Source: Hyphomicrobiales bacterium
GTDB taxonomy: Bacteria > Pseudomonadota > Alphaproteobacteria > Rhizobiales > Xanthobacteraceae
Assembly: GCA_003140315.1 (NCBI GenBank)
Contig: PLJS01000102.1
Coordinates: 20,232 to 74,430 of the forward strand
Direction: 5' to 3'
DNA: 54,199 bases
Position numbers and translations under genes: made by a program
In this document: positions 9,761 to 17,438 of the stretch, piece by piece
Layout of the letters: each line of letters opens with the position of its first letter
Position numbering within the stretch: the first letter of the stretch is position 1
The notes under the pieces: model-generated
Told to the model about the DNA's origin: nothing
Databases searched by the model: none
What the model saw: the letters and a program-made list of their open reading frames with translations, nothing else

Positions 9761-10918
9761 ATGAACCCCGTTTTCGCCAATCTTCCCGTTTCCGTGTTCG
9801 AGGTGATGTCGCGGCTCGCGCGCGAGCAGGACGCCGTCAATCTGGGGCAGGGGTTCCCCGACGATCCGGGCCCGGAAGACGTGCGACAAAAGGCAGCCGA
9901 CGCCGTCATCAACGGCTGGAACCAGTACCCCCCGATGATGGGCCTGCCCGAGCTGCGCCAGGCGGTGTCGACGCACTACAAGCATTGGCAGAACCTCGAC
10001 CTCGATCCCGACGCTGAGATCATGATCACATCGGGCGCGACCGAGGCGATCGCCGGCGCGCTGATGGCGCTGATCGAGCCCGGCGACGAAGTGGTGATGT
10101 TCCAGCCGATGTATGACGCCTATCTGCCGCTGGTGCAGCGCGCCGGCGGCGTGCCGCGCTTCGTACGGCTGGAGCCGCCGCACTGGCGCTTCAACGAAGA
10201 GCAGCTTGCGCGCGCCTTCACGCCGAAAACCAAGGTCGTGCTGCTCAACAATCCGCTCAATCCCTCGGCGACCGTGTTCCTGCGCCAGGATCTCGAACTG
10301 CTTGCACGCTACTGCGAGAAATTCGACGCCATCGCAGTGTGCGACGAGGTCTGGGAGCACGTGATGTTCGATCGCCGCCGCCACGTGCCGCTGATCGCAT
10401 TGCCAGGCATGCGCGAGCGCTGCGTCAAGATCGGCTCGGCGGGAAAGATATTCTCGCTGACCGGCTGGAAGGTCGGGTTCGTTTGTGCGGCACCCTCGAT
10501 TCTGCGCGTGCTCGCCAAGGCGCACCAGTTCATCACCTTCACGACGCCGCCCAACCTGCAGGCCGCGGTGGCCTATGGGCTCGGCAAGGCGGACGACTAC
10601 TTCGAGGGGATGCGCGCGGACCTGCAGCGCAGCCGCGATCGGTTCACCTCAGGCCTGCGTTCGCTCGGCTTCCCGGTGATCGACGCGGAGGCGACCTATT
10701 TCGTCAATGTCGATCTCGCCTCGCTCGGCCTCAATGAGGACGACGAGAGCTTCTGCAAGCGGCTTGTCCTGGAGCACAAGGTCGCCGCGATCCCGGTTTC
10801 GGCGTTCTATGCCGACGATCCGATCCGCTCGGTCGTGCGCTTCTGCTTCGCCAAGCGGGATGCGACGCTCGACGCCGCGCTGGAGCGCCTCGCGGGTGCG
10901 CTCAAGCGGGCGGCGTGA
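9761..10918 (+). CDS. PLP-dependent class I/II aminotransferase
   Basis: 385 residues of fold-type I aminotransferase. Visible are the substrate-side NLGQGFPDDPGPEDV, the ITSGATEAIAGALMALIEPGD glycine-rich PLP phosphate region, NNPLNPSATVF, the cytosolic DEVWEHVMFD strand with the aspartate that contacts the pyridine nitrogen, and SAGKIFSLTGWKVGF with the Schiff-base lysine. It resembles the methionine/kynurenine aminotransferase (YbdL/KAT) branch, but the substrate is not fixed by sequence. The ATG at 9761 is the first one outside the repeat and begins the conserved MNPVFANLP leader. Confidence 0.88.
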   Translation: MNPVFANLPVSVFEVMSRLAREQDAVNLGQGFPDDPGPEDVRQKAADAVINGWNQYPPMMGLPELRQAVSTHYKHWQNLDLDPDAEIMITSGATEAIAGALMALIEPGDEVVMFQPMYDAYLPLVQRAGGVPRFVRLEPPHWRFNEEQLARAFTPKTKVVLLNNPLNPSATVFLRQDLELLARYCEKFDAIAVCDEVWEHVMFDRRRHVPLIALPGMRERCVKIGSAGKIFSLTGWKVGFVCAAPSILRVLAKAHQFITFTTPPNLQAAVAYGLGKADDYFEGMRADLQRSRDRFTSGLRSLGFPVIDAEATYFVNVDLASLGLNEDDESFCKRLVLEHKVAAIPVSAFYADDPIRSVVRFCFAKRDATLDAALERLAGALKRAA

Positions 10919-10933
10919 CGCGATCCCCGCAGA

Positions 10934-11003
10934 GCGGAATAGCGAGGCGTATTCCGCCGTCTTTCTGTGGGTGCTTGGCGCAATACGCTGACGCTATTGC
11001 GCC
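10934..11003. repeat. Two short hairpins at a convergent gene junction, family E
   Basis: The first hairpin pairs GCGGAATA (10934-10941) with TATTCCGC (10950-10957). The second pairs GGCGCAATA (10977-10985) with TATTGCGCC (10995-11003). Both have an eight- or nine-base loop with GCG(A)GGCG- or CGCTGACGC-type sequence. The pair lies between convergent genes and abuts the stop codon of the minus-strand gene at 11004. It looks like a mobile palindromic repeat that may also act as a bidirectional transcription barrier; there is no long T-run. Confidence 0.75.
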
Positions 11004-11795
11004 CTACGCAAGCTGCGTGATCGTTGGCGCAAACACCGCCGCCTTCTTCTGCCCCTCCGCGACTGACCACACCAGCATTCCCGCCGCGATCGCGAGTGCG
11101 AGGATCGCGAAGGTAAGCAGCCAGCGCGTTGTCGAGGTCAGCGCCTTGGTGCGCTCTTCGGCGGACTTGTGGCTGATGACGAAGAGCTTGTTCTTCGAGC
11201 CCTGTGCCGGCTTGCCGATCAGCCCGGCCTGCTGCACCTCGCCGAGCACAAAGACCGGAATATCGGGTGCCAGGATGCTTTCCTTGCGCCGATAGGTCGA
11301 ATTCGTGCTGGACAGCGCCGACAGGATTCCCCCGATGACGCCGCTGGCGTTACCGGCACCCGGCGCCGTGGTCGGCTCGTTGACAACCTCGGTCGCCTCG
11401 ACGGTCGCGCCGTCAAAATCGATCCCGACGCGCCCGCTCTCATCCTGGATCAGGCACGCGCCGTATTTCATGTTGGTATAGACGATGCTGGTGCGCGTCC
11501 TGCGCTGGCTACGCCCTTGCGAGTCGCGCTCCCAATAGGTCTCCTCGCGCTCGATCTCGGCTTTGAAATAGGCGCACGGCTTGTTCGAGAATTCCCCCGT
11601 CAGCGGCTCGCGCACGCGCAGCGTGCCTTTGACCTCGGTGAGCGTGCCGGGCGCAAGCTTTGCGACGCCCCCTGCCGGGGTCGTCGGCGTTTCCGCCATG
11701 ACGGCGATCTCGCGCCCGACCGAGCGCCGCCACCAGAGAAGGCCGAGGCCGGCGAGCGCCGCGACCGCCGCAATGATGGCCAATACTGGATTCAC
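11004..11795 (-). CDS. GIDE-like (E3 ubiquitin ligase-like) membrane protein
   Basis: 263 residues with hydrophobic segments at both ends (about 2-20 and 232-253) and a soluble centre. The centre contains GTLTEVKGTLRVREPLTGEF, CAYFKAEIEREETYWERDSQ, SGRVGIDFDGATVEATEVVN and DIPVFVLGEV. This is the layout of the GIDE domain, shared by bacterial membrane proteins and eukaryotic mitochondrial MUL1/MAPL, but no RING finger is present here. Function in bacteria is unknown. The GTG at 11795 is chosen because AGGAGG lies 8 bases upstream, and because the long frame before it lacks the conserved start. It converges with the aminotransferase gene. Confidence 0.75.
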   Translation of the reverse strand: MNPVLAIIAAVAALAGLGLLWWRRSVGREIAVMAETPTTPAGGVAKLAPGTLTEVKGTLRVREPLTGEFSNKPCAYFKAEIEREETYWERDSQGRSQRRTRTSIVYTNMKYGACLIQDESGRVGIDFDGATVEATEVVNEPTTAPGAGNASGVIGGILSALSSTNSTYRRKESILAPDIPVFVLGEVQQAGLIGKPAQGSKNKLFVISHKSAEERTKALTSTTRWLLTFAILALAIAAGMLVWSVAEGQKKAAVFAPTITQLA

Positions 11796-11869
11796 TCGCG
11801 CCCCCTCCTGTTCGCGGTAGTCTAGTGCATCGTCCCGAAAAGGGGACAGCGGTTGGTGCTTCAAACACG

Positions 11870-11899
11870 AAAAACCCCGGGGTGCGGACACCCCGGGGT
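11870..11899 (-). terminator. Rho-independent terminator of the outer-membrane barrel gene
   Basis: A perfect 11-bp stem pairs 11874-11884 (ACCCCGGGGTG) with 11889-11899, with a four-base CGGA loop. On the minus strand it is followed by a run of five T (11870-11874). It lies 29 bp beyond the stop codon of the beta-barrel gene and fits a strong intrinsic terminator for that gene. Confidence 0.9.
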
Positions 11900-11927
11900 C
11901 ATCATCTCAATCAAACAGTGAGGACGC

Positions 11928-12656
11928 TCAGTAGCGGGCGACGAGCGGGCCCGCGCCGAACTTGTAATTGATGCCGAACTTGACCGTTTGGACCTTCTGG
12001 TCGATGTCGGTCGCGAAGCCGGGTGCGAACGACACCCGCTCGGTTCCGAAGTCCATGTAGTTATATTCGATCTTGGCGGTCCATTGCGGCGCGAAGGCAT
12101 ATTCGACGCCCGCGCCGACGACCCAGCCCATGCGCGTATCGGTGATGTCGGTGCTGAGCGGATAGAAATTGGTGCTGTAGTGGTCGTTTGCCCAGGCGAC
12201 GCCGCCCTTGCCGTAGACCAGCCAACGGTCGAACGCGAGGCCGGCGCGTCCGGCGAGCGTCGCGGTCCAGTTGACGTCGGTGTTGAACGTCGCACCAAGA
12301 ACGTTGCTGCTGCCGCTCATGTTGCTCCACGACCAGTCGCCTTCGACACCGAGGACGAACATTCCGATCTGGTAGTTGAAGCCGGCCTGCGCGCCGCCGA
12401 GGAAGCCGTTGGCCTGGTGCGAGACATCGAACAGGCCGACGCTGTCTCGCCAATCCTTCTCCGCCCAACCGTAGCCGACGTGACCGCCGACATAGAAGCC
12501 GGTCCAGTCATATTGCGTCTGCAACACGCCCGCAGGCGGCGCCTTGTAGATCGGCGCCCGCGCGATATCCGCCGCGGAGGCCGCCCCGCTCACCGTCATC
12601 ACGCCGGCAATCGCGAACAACGCGAGCAACCCATGACGCATCGTGCCCGTCTGCAT
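11928..12656 (-). CDS. Outer-membrane beta-barrel protein of the Omp25/Omp31 type
   Basis: 242 residues with a signal peptide (MQTGTMRHGLLALFAIAG, cleavage expected after ASA near residue 29) and a mature part made of alternating strands. DWTGFYVGGHVGYGW opens the barrel, FLGGAQAGFNYQIGMFVLGVEGDWSW and GRAGLAFDRWLVYGKGGVAWA follow, and the end is KFGINYKFGAGPLVARY. This is the porin-like OmpA-beta-barrel family abundant in Brucella and Bradyrhizobium. The protein should sit in the outer membrane, where it contributes to envelope stability. GGAG lies at the right distance before the ATG at 12656; an ATG at 12668 is possible. Transcription runs into the terminator at 11870-11899. Confidence 0.88.
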   Translation of the reverse strand: MQTGTMRHGLLALFAIAGVMTVSGAASAADIARAPIYKAPPAGVLQTQYDWTGFYVGGHVGYGWAEKDWRDSVGLFDVSHQANGFLGGAQAGFNYQIGMFVLGVEGDWSWSNMSGSSNVLGATFNTDVNWTATLAGRAGLAFDRWLVYGKGGVAWANDHYSTNFYPLSTDITDTRMGWVVGAGVEYAFAPQWTAKIEYNYMDFGTERVSFAPGFATDIDQKVQTVKFGINYKFGAGPLVARY

Positions 12657-13002
12657 CGTCTTCTCCATGTGACTGATTCTGCCCCGCACTCATGTCGCTC
12701 AAGGCCGGCTGACTAAAACCGCTCCCTGTCGCGAATGAGGCAGCAACGCAGCAAATTCGTGGAGGTTCCTGCGGGTGCACGGCTTCCTTCGCCTCAGCGC
12801 GCTAGACCACCCGAGTTCCATGGCCCGCGTGCAGTTCCATCCGTTCGGGGTTCTCTCAACGATATCTGGGACATGTAATGAAGCTGTTGATTATTCAGCT
12901 AAAATGCCATTGCGCCGGTTGAGCCTCCAGCTAGCATGGAGGCGCCGAAACCATCGTGATGCGCACATGTCACACCGTGCGGCAAACTATCTGAGAGGCG
13001 CA
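12657..13002. other. Divergent intergenic region, about 346 bp, no gene seen
   Basis: This stretch separates the minus-strand barrel gene from the plus-strand binding-protein gene and should hold both promoters. It is less GC-rich from 12865 to 12915 (for example AATGAAGCTGTTGATTATTC), where a promoter is most plausible. A 7-bp stem-loop pairs GCCTCCA (12923-12929) with TGGAGGC (12937-12943). No convincing coding frame or RNA gene was recognised. Confidence 0.5.
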
Positions 13003-14091
13003 ATGCGCTTGATAGCGGTCGCGATTCTGACCGTGGTCGTGTGGTGCCCGGCGGGCGCCCAGACCGAGCGCGTGGTCAATGTCTACAATTGGTCGGACTA
13101 CATCGACCCGGCGGTGCTCGAGGACTTCACCAAGGAGACCGGGATCGCGGTGAAGTACGACACGTTCGACACCAACGACATGCTGGAAACCAAGCTGCTC
13201 GCGGGACGCACCGGTTACGATGTGGTGGTCCCGACCGGCTACTTCCTGGCGCGCCAGATTCAGGCGGGCATTTTCCAGAAATTGGACAAGACGAAGCTGC
13301 CAAATCTCGCAAATGCGTGGGATGAGATCGCACGTCGGCTTGCGACCTACGATCCGGGCAACCAATACGCCGTCAACTACATGTGGGGCACGACCGGCAT
13401 CGGCTACAATGTCGCCAAGGTGCGCGAGTTGCTGGGACCCGGCGCGGTCATCGATAGCTGGGACGTGATCTTCAATCCCGCGATGCTCGCCAAGTTCGCC
13501 GACTGCGGCGTGCACCTGCTCGATTCGTCCGACGATGTGTTCGCGGCCGCGTTCCGTTATCTCGGGCTCGATCCCAACAGCAAGGAGCCGGGCGATTTCG
13601 AGAAAGCGACCGAGCTGTTGATGACGCTGCGCCCCTTCGTGCGCAAGTTTCACTCCTCGGAATATCTCAACGCGCTCGCCTCCGGCGAGATCTGTCTGGT
13701 GCTCGGTTACTCGGGCGACATCAAGCAGGCGCAGCGGCGCGCCGCGGAAGCCCGCAACGGGATCGAGATCGGCTACGCCATCCCGAAGCAGGGGGCGCAG
13801 CTCTGGTTCGACAATCTCGCCATCCCGAAAGACGCCAGGAACGTCGCCGAGGCGCACGCGCTGATTGATTTCCTGCTGCGGCCTCAGATCGCGGCGCGCA
13901 ATTCCAATCTCCTGTCCTACGCCAACGGCAATGCGGCGAGCCGTCCCTTCATGGCCCCGGCGATCGTCGCCGACAAAACGATCTATCCGGACGCAGACAC
14001 GATGGCGCGGCTCTACACCATCTCGTCACACGACCAGAAGACGCAGCGGCTGATGAACAGGCTTTGGACGCGCGTCAAGACCGGCCAGTAG
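13003..14091 (+). CDS. Periplasmic binding protein of a polyamine-type ABC transporter (PotD/PotF family)
   Basis: 362 residues with a signal peptide (MRLIAVAILTVVVWCPAGA) then TERVVNVYNWSDYIDPAVL, the classic start of spermidine/putrescine-binding proteins. Further family features are YDTFDTNDMLETKLLAGRTG, YMWGTTGIGYN, LVLGYSGDIKQAQRRA and IPKQGAQLWFDNLAIPKDA. The protein would capture polyamine in the periplasm and pass it to a membrane complex. No ATPase or permease gene adjoins it, so it is an orphan component here. GAGAGG five bases before the ATG at 13003 selects this start over ATG 12967 and GTG 12775, whose leaders do not resemble signal peptides. Confidence 0.88.
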   Translation: MRLIAVAILTVVVWCPAGAQTERVVNVYNWSDYIDPAVLEDFTKETGIAVKYDTFDTNDMLETKLLAGRTGYDVVVPTGYFLARQIQAGIFQKLDKTKLPNLANAWDEIARRLATYDPGNQYAVNYMWGTTGIGYNVAKVRELLGPGAVIDSWDVIFNPAMLAKFADCGVHLLDSSDDVFAAAFRYLGLDPNSKEPGDFEKATELLMTLRPFVRKFHSSEYLNALASGEICLVLGYSGDIKQAQRRAAEARNGIEIGYAIPKQGAQLWFDNLAIPKDARNVAEAHALIDFLLRPQIAARNSNLLSYANGNAASRPFMAPAIVADKTIYPDADTMARLYTISSHDQKTQRLMNRLWTRVKTGQ

Positions 14092-14238
14092 CGGCCGCCG
14101 CTGCGTCCCGCGGGCCGCCCGGCAGTGATGCCGTCGCGACACTGTTTACGAAGAATAACCGGGGGTGATTGACAGAGCCCACCCCTGACGGGACATCATA
14201 GAGCCGGACTGACGTGTCGTATGGTTGGGGAGGATCCC

Positions 14239-14616
14239 TTGAAAAAGCTGTCGTCTCTTGGTGCGGTCCTGTGCGCGTTTGCCTTGTTGACCGTCGTCAA
14301 ACCTGCCGTGGCCGGCAATTATGGCGCGCTCGCCACCAGCCCGGATGCCGATTTCGGCTATTCGTACAATTACGATTATGCCGAGGAAGCGCGGAGCCGC
14401 GCTTTGGAGGAATGCCGCAAGCATTCGAGCGATTGCAAGATCAAAGGTAACTTCGAAAACACCTGTGTCAGCGTCGCCAAGGCGAGCAACGGCGCCATGG
14501 GCTGGGCCTGGGGGCATGGCCGCGGCGAGGACGATCGCATGGCGATGAGCGAGTGCCGCAACAACCGCGGCCGCAGTTGCGAGCTGGCCGCCCGTTTCTG
14601 CACCGGCAACCCGTAA
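14239..14616 (+). CDS. Small secreted DUF4189-type protein
   Basis: About 125 residues: a signal peptide (MKKLSSLGAVLCAFALLTV when the TTG is read as Met, cleaved after AVA), then a short domain with GNYGALATSPDADFGYSYNY, AEEARSRALEECRK and four or more cysteines (ECRKH, DCK, NTCVSVAK, SECRNNRGRSC, RFC). The spacing fits DUF4189, a periplasmic family of unknown role. GGGGAGG at 14227-14233 lies five bases before the TTG at 14239. The ATG at 14221 would add six residues ahead of the lysines and is the alternative. The gene converges with the lipid A cluster. Confidence 0.72.
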   Translation: MKKLSSLGAVLCAFALLTVVKPAVAGNYGALATSPDADFGYSYNYDYAEEARSRALEECRKHSSDCKIKGNFENTCVSVAKASNGAMGWAWGHGRGEDDRMAMSECRNNRGRSCELAARFCTGNP

Positions 14617-14643
14617 CGGCTGCCGGATTCGCCGAACGGCTTT

Positions 14644-14669
14644 GCGCCCGAAGCCGCTGCTTCGGGCGC
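14644..14669. terminator. Strong hairpin between convergent genes
   Basis: A perfect 11-bp stem pairs GCGCCCGAAGC (14644-14654) with GCTTCGGGCGC (14659-14669), with loop CGCT. It stands 27 bp after the DUF4189 stop and 30 bp from the end of lpxXL on the other strand. There is no T-run on either side, so it may work as a bidirectional or weak terminator, or as RNA 3' end protection. Confidence 0.55.
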
Positions 14670-14698
14670 GTGACCACTGACGACCGTGCCCGGCGGGA

Positions 14699-15634
14699 CT
14701 ATCGCCAGCGGCGGTGCAGCCAGAGCCACTGCGCCGGATGCTCGCGAATCCAACCCTCGATCGTCGAGGTGATCGCCTGCATCGCGCCCTGGATGTCGAC
14801 CCTGCCATCGGCAGCGCGCGGCAGCGTGATCGGCTCGGTGAGTTCGCCCCAGAAATGGTTGCCGTCGGGCAGGCGGACGACCCGCACGCCCCGAACGGGA
14901 CACTCGGTGAGACGGGCAAGCTGCGCGATCAGCGGATTGGCCTTCACCCAGCGGCCGAAGAACACGACGTCGACTCCCTTGACGTAGTGCTGGTCGACCA
15001 GCATTCCGACCTGCTCGCCGCGCTCCAGCGCGTTGGCGAGCCGCACTGGTGCGTCGAGCCCGGCCGCCACCAGCGTGCCCATGCAGCCCGCGCGCATCTT
15101 CAGCACGGCATCGTTCACCGCACCGATGTTCGGCCGTCGATAAAGCACGTTCGCCGGAATCTTGTAGAACGAGGCGGCGACGGCCGGGATTTCCCAGTTG
15201 GCGAGGTGCGCCGAGAAGAACAGCGCGGGCTTTCCCGAGGCGCGGACCGCATCGAAACGGTCGAGCGAGACCTTTTCGTAGGTGAGATCGAACGTGCCCC
15301 GGCCGAGCGTCTCGCGCTCGGGCAACGTCAGCCGGTCGAGATGCGCGAATTCCGCGGCGACGCGGCCGAGATTGTCCCACACGCCCGCAAGGATCGCGTC
15401 GACCTCGGCCGGCGACTTGTCGGGAAACGCGGCGGCGATGTTGGCGCGGCCGACGCGGTGCTCGGGCAGCCACGGGCCGACCGCGCGCATGAGACGGCCG
15501 AGGCCGTTCGCCATGCGCTGGCGGTTGGTCAGCCGTAACAGCTTGAGCAAGCCGACCGCCATGAAACCGACGGCCGCGTCGAAGGCCGCCTTCACATGGC
15601 GGCCGATCCTGAGATTTCCCGGCGCGATGCCCAT
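14699..15634 (-). CDS. lpxXL: Very-long-chain lipid A acyltransferase (LpxXL, LpxL/HtrB family)
   Basis: 311 residues of the lysophospholipid acyltransferase superfamily. SAHLANWE has the H(X4)E catalytic motif (His143, Glu148), followed by LYRRPNIGAVND, AGLDAPVRLANALERGEQVGMLVDQHYVKG and the end IREHPAQWLWLHRRW, all typical of LpxL-like late acyltransferases. As last gene of a seven-gene cluster that starts with acpXL, it should move the 27-hydroxyoctacosanoyl chain from AcpXL to a lipid A hydroxy-acyl group at the inner membrane. That assignment comes from synteny with the rhizobial acpXL-lpxXL cluster. It begins 13 bp after the reductase gene ends. Confidence 0.9.
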   Translation of the reverse strand: MGIAPGNLRIGRHVKAAFDAAVGFMAVGLLKLLRLTNRQRMANGLGRLMRAVGPWLPEHRVGRANIAAAFPDKSPAEVDAILAGVWDNLGRVAAEFAHLDRLTLPERETLGRGTFDLTYEKVSLDRFDAVRASGKPALFFSAHLANWEIPAVAASFYKIPANVLYRRPNIGAVNDAVLKMRAGCMGTLVAAGLDAPVRLANALERGEQVGMLVDQHYVKGVDVVFFGRWVKANPLIAQLARLTECPVRGVRVVRLPDGNHFWGELTEPITLPRAADGRVDIQGAMQAITSTIEGWIREHPAQWLWLHRRWR

Positions 15635-15647
15635 CCCGCCGGCGCGC

Positions 15648-16670
15648 CTAAAAGCTCACGATGATCTTGCCGAACACCTTGCGGCTTTCGAGGCGCGCGA
15701 GCCCGCGCTCGAACTCGGCGAGCGGCACCTCGGTGTCGATCACCGGCGTCAGCCCGGCGGCCATCTTGGCGAGGCCCTCGCGCACATTGCGGATCGAGGC
15801 GCCGAACGAGCCGAAGATGCGGTATTGCTGCAGATAGAGCTGGAACAGGTTCAACTGGATCGACTGACCCGAGGTCGAGCCGCAGGTGACGAGCCGCCCG
15901 CCGCGCTTCAGGCACAACAGCGAGCCGTTGAACGTGTCCGGTCCGACGTGCTCGAACGCGACATCGACGCCTTTCTTGCCGGTGAGCTTGCGCACGATCG
16001 TCTCGAAGCGCTCGGTGCTGTAGTTGATGACGTGATCGGCACCGAGCGCCTTCGCTTTTGCGACCTTCTCGTCGTCGCCGACCGTCGCAATGACGGTCGC
16101 GCCGATCGCCTTCGCCATCTTGATCGCCGCGGTGCCGATGCCGGAGCCGCCGGCCTGCACCAGGATGGTCTCGCCCGGCTTGAGCTTGGCGTTGTCGAAC
16201 AGCATGTGCTGCACGGTGGCAAATGCCACGGGCGCGCAGGCCGCATCCCGGAAGCTCACGCCTGTCGGGACCGGAATGACCAGGCGGGCCGGCATGTTGA
16301 CGAGATCGCGCGCAAAGCCGTCGACATGGAAACCCATGATGCCGGAAACGTTTTCGCACAGATTGTCGCGGCCCTCGCGGCAAGCCTTGCAGGTCCCGTC
16401 GGTCAGCCCGCCATAGGTGACGACCGGATCGCCGACCTTAAATCCTGTGACGTCAGGCCCGACGCCCGAGATCTCGCCCGCCGCCTCCGCGCCGACGACG
16501 AGCGGCAGCTTGCGCTTGGCGAACGCCATGCCGCGCCAACCCCACACGTCGATGTGGTTGAGGCCGATCGTCCTGATGCGGACCTGCACTTCGCCCGCAG
16601 CCGGCGCGGGCGGCGGCGGCGCGTCCACGAGTTCAAGCTTGCGGTCGGCGACGAGGGTGAGCGCGCGCAT
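15648..16670 (-). CDS. MDR-family (zinc-type alcohol dehydrogenase/quinone reductase-like) oxidoreductase
   Basis: 340 residues. An N-terminal GroES-like domain (about 25-140) with GLNHIDVWGWRGM and PLVVGAEAAGEISGVG, and a Rossmann domain with VQAGGSGIGTAAIKMAKAIGA that binds NAD(P)H. A structural-zinc-like lobe CKACREGRDNLC has three cysteines, while the first of the usual four is missing, so zinc binding is doubtful. The usual catalytic Cys of true alcohol dehydrogenases is also replaced (NHIDVWGW), which suits an enoyl- or keto-group reductase. In rhizobial VLCFA clusters the matching gene is thought to serve as the enoyl reductase step. It begins one base after the SDR gene stops. Confidence 0.82.
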   Translation of the reverse strand: MRALTLVADRKLELVDAPPPPAPAAGEVQVRIRTIGLNHIDVWGWRGMAFAKRKLPLVVGAEAAGEISGVGPDVTGFKVGDPVVTYGGLTDGTCKACREGRDNLCENVSGIMGFHVDGFARDLVNMPARLVIPVPTGVSFRDAACAPVAFATVQHMLFDNAKLKPGETILVQAGGSGIGTAAIKMAKAIGATVIATVGDDEKVAKAKALGADHVINYSTERFETIVRKLTGKKGVDVAFEHVGPDTFNGSLLCLKRGGRLVTCGSTSGQSIQLNLFQLYLQQYRIFGSFGASIRNVREGLAKMAAGLTPVIDTEVPLAEFERGLARLESRKVFGKIIVSF

Positions 16671-17438
16671 TTATGACCGATGGATGCCCATCGCGGCGGT
16701 CAATCCACCGTCGACCGGCAGATAGGCGCCGGTGATGTAGGAGGCGGCCGGCGTCAGCAGGAAAGCGACCAGCCCGGCGATGTCTTCAGGCTTTGCAAAA
16801 CGCTGCGCCGGAATCTGTTTCTCCATCTGCTCACGGTATTTCCCGTACTTCGCCATCATGTCGGTATCGATGAAGCCGGGCGCGATGTAGTTCACCGTGA
16901 TGCCGCGGCTCGCGCATTCGATCGCGAGCGTGCGCGCGTAGCCGAGCAGCGCGGCTTTCGAGGCCGCATAGGCGGCGTTGCCCTGGTTGCCGCGCTCGGC
17001 GGTCACCGAGCCGATCACCACGACGCGGCCATCGCGCGCGCGCATCATCGGGCGGACCAGCGCCGTCGCAAGGCGCGTGAACGACCAGAAGTTCACCTGC
17101 ATGGCGGCTTCGGCCTTGGCCTGATCCAGCATCACGGCAAGCACATCGTAGGATTGCCCGGCATTGTGCACGAAGGCCGAGAAGGGCCCCCCGGCGTCGA
17201 GCGTCTTGATGAGCGCCTCGACGGCGCCCTTGTCGGAGAGGTCCGCCTGATGCGCCGCGAAGGTCTGCTGGGGGTATACGCTCGCCAGTTCCTTGACCAT
17301 GGTGTCGGCTTCCGCCGATGCCGAGCGATACGTGAAGCTCACGTCGTCGCCCGCCGCCGCGAGCGCGCGCACGATCGCGGCACCGAGGCCGCGTCCGCCG
17401 CCGGTGACGAGGACACGTCGGCGCGCCGGTTCATTCAT
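16671..17438 (-). CDS. 3-oxoacyl-ACP reductase-like SDR
   Basis: 255-residue classical short-chain dehydrogenase. It has the cofactor loop TGGGRGLGAAI, an NAG motif (VHNAGQSYDVL), the catalytic Ser in VIGSVTAERG, the YAASK motif (Tyr and Lys), PGFIDTDMM, and the end ITGAYLPVDGG. This is FabG-like and should reduce the 3-keto intermediate with NADPH in C28 acyl elongation on AcpXL. Its ATG overlaps the stop of the ketosynthase gene by one base, showing tight coupling. It could also produce the 27-hydroxy group, but nothing in the sequence shows that. Confidence 0.88.
   Translation of the reverse strand: MNEPARRRVLVTGGGRGLGAAIVRALAAAGDDVSFTYRSASAEADTMVKELASVYPQQTFAAHQADLSDKGAVEALIKTLDAGGPFSAFVHNAGQSYDVLAVMLDQAKAEAAMQVNFWSFTRLATALVRPMMRARDGRVVVIGSVTAERGNQGNAAYAASKAALLGYARTLAIECASRGITVNYIAPGFIDTDMMAKYGKYREQMEKQIPAQRFAKPEDIAGLVAFLLTPAASYITGAYLPVDGGLTAAMGIHRS

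Noticed and set aside
11818-11858. Possible repeat with GCATCGTCCCGAAAAGGGGA near the barrel gene terminator
   Set aside because: It resembles a motif seen in Rhizobiales intergenic DNA, but no second copy was found in the window and pairing is weak.
12790-12860. Short stretch with GCGCGCTAGACCACCCGAGT that recalls tRNA sequence
   Set aside because: No acceptor stem, D-arm or TTC-type T-arm pairing could be built around it on either strand.
12775-13002. Longer form of the PotF-like gene from GTG 12775
   Set aside because: The 76 extra residues hide the signal peptide that begins at 13003, and GAGAGG marks the shorter start.
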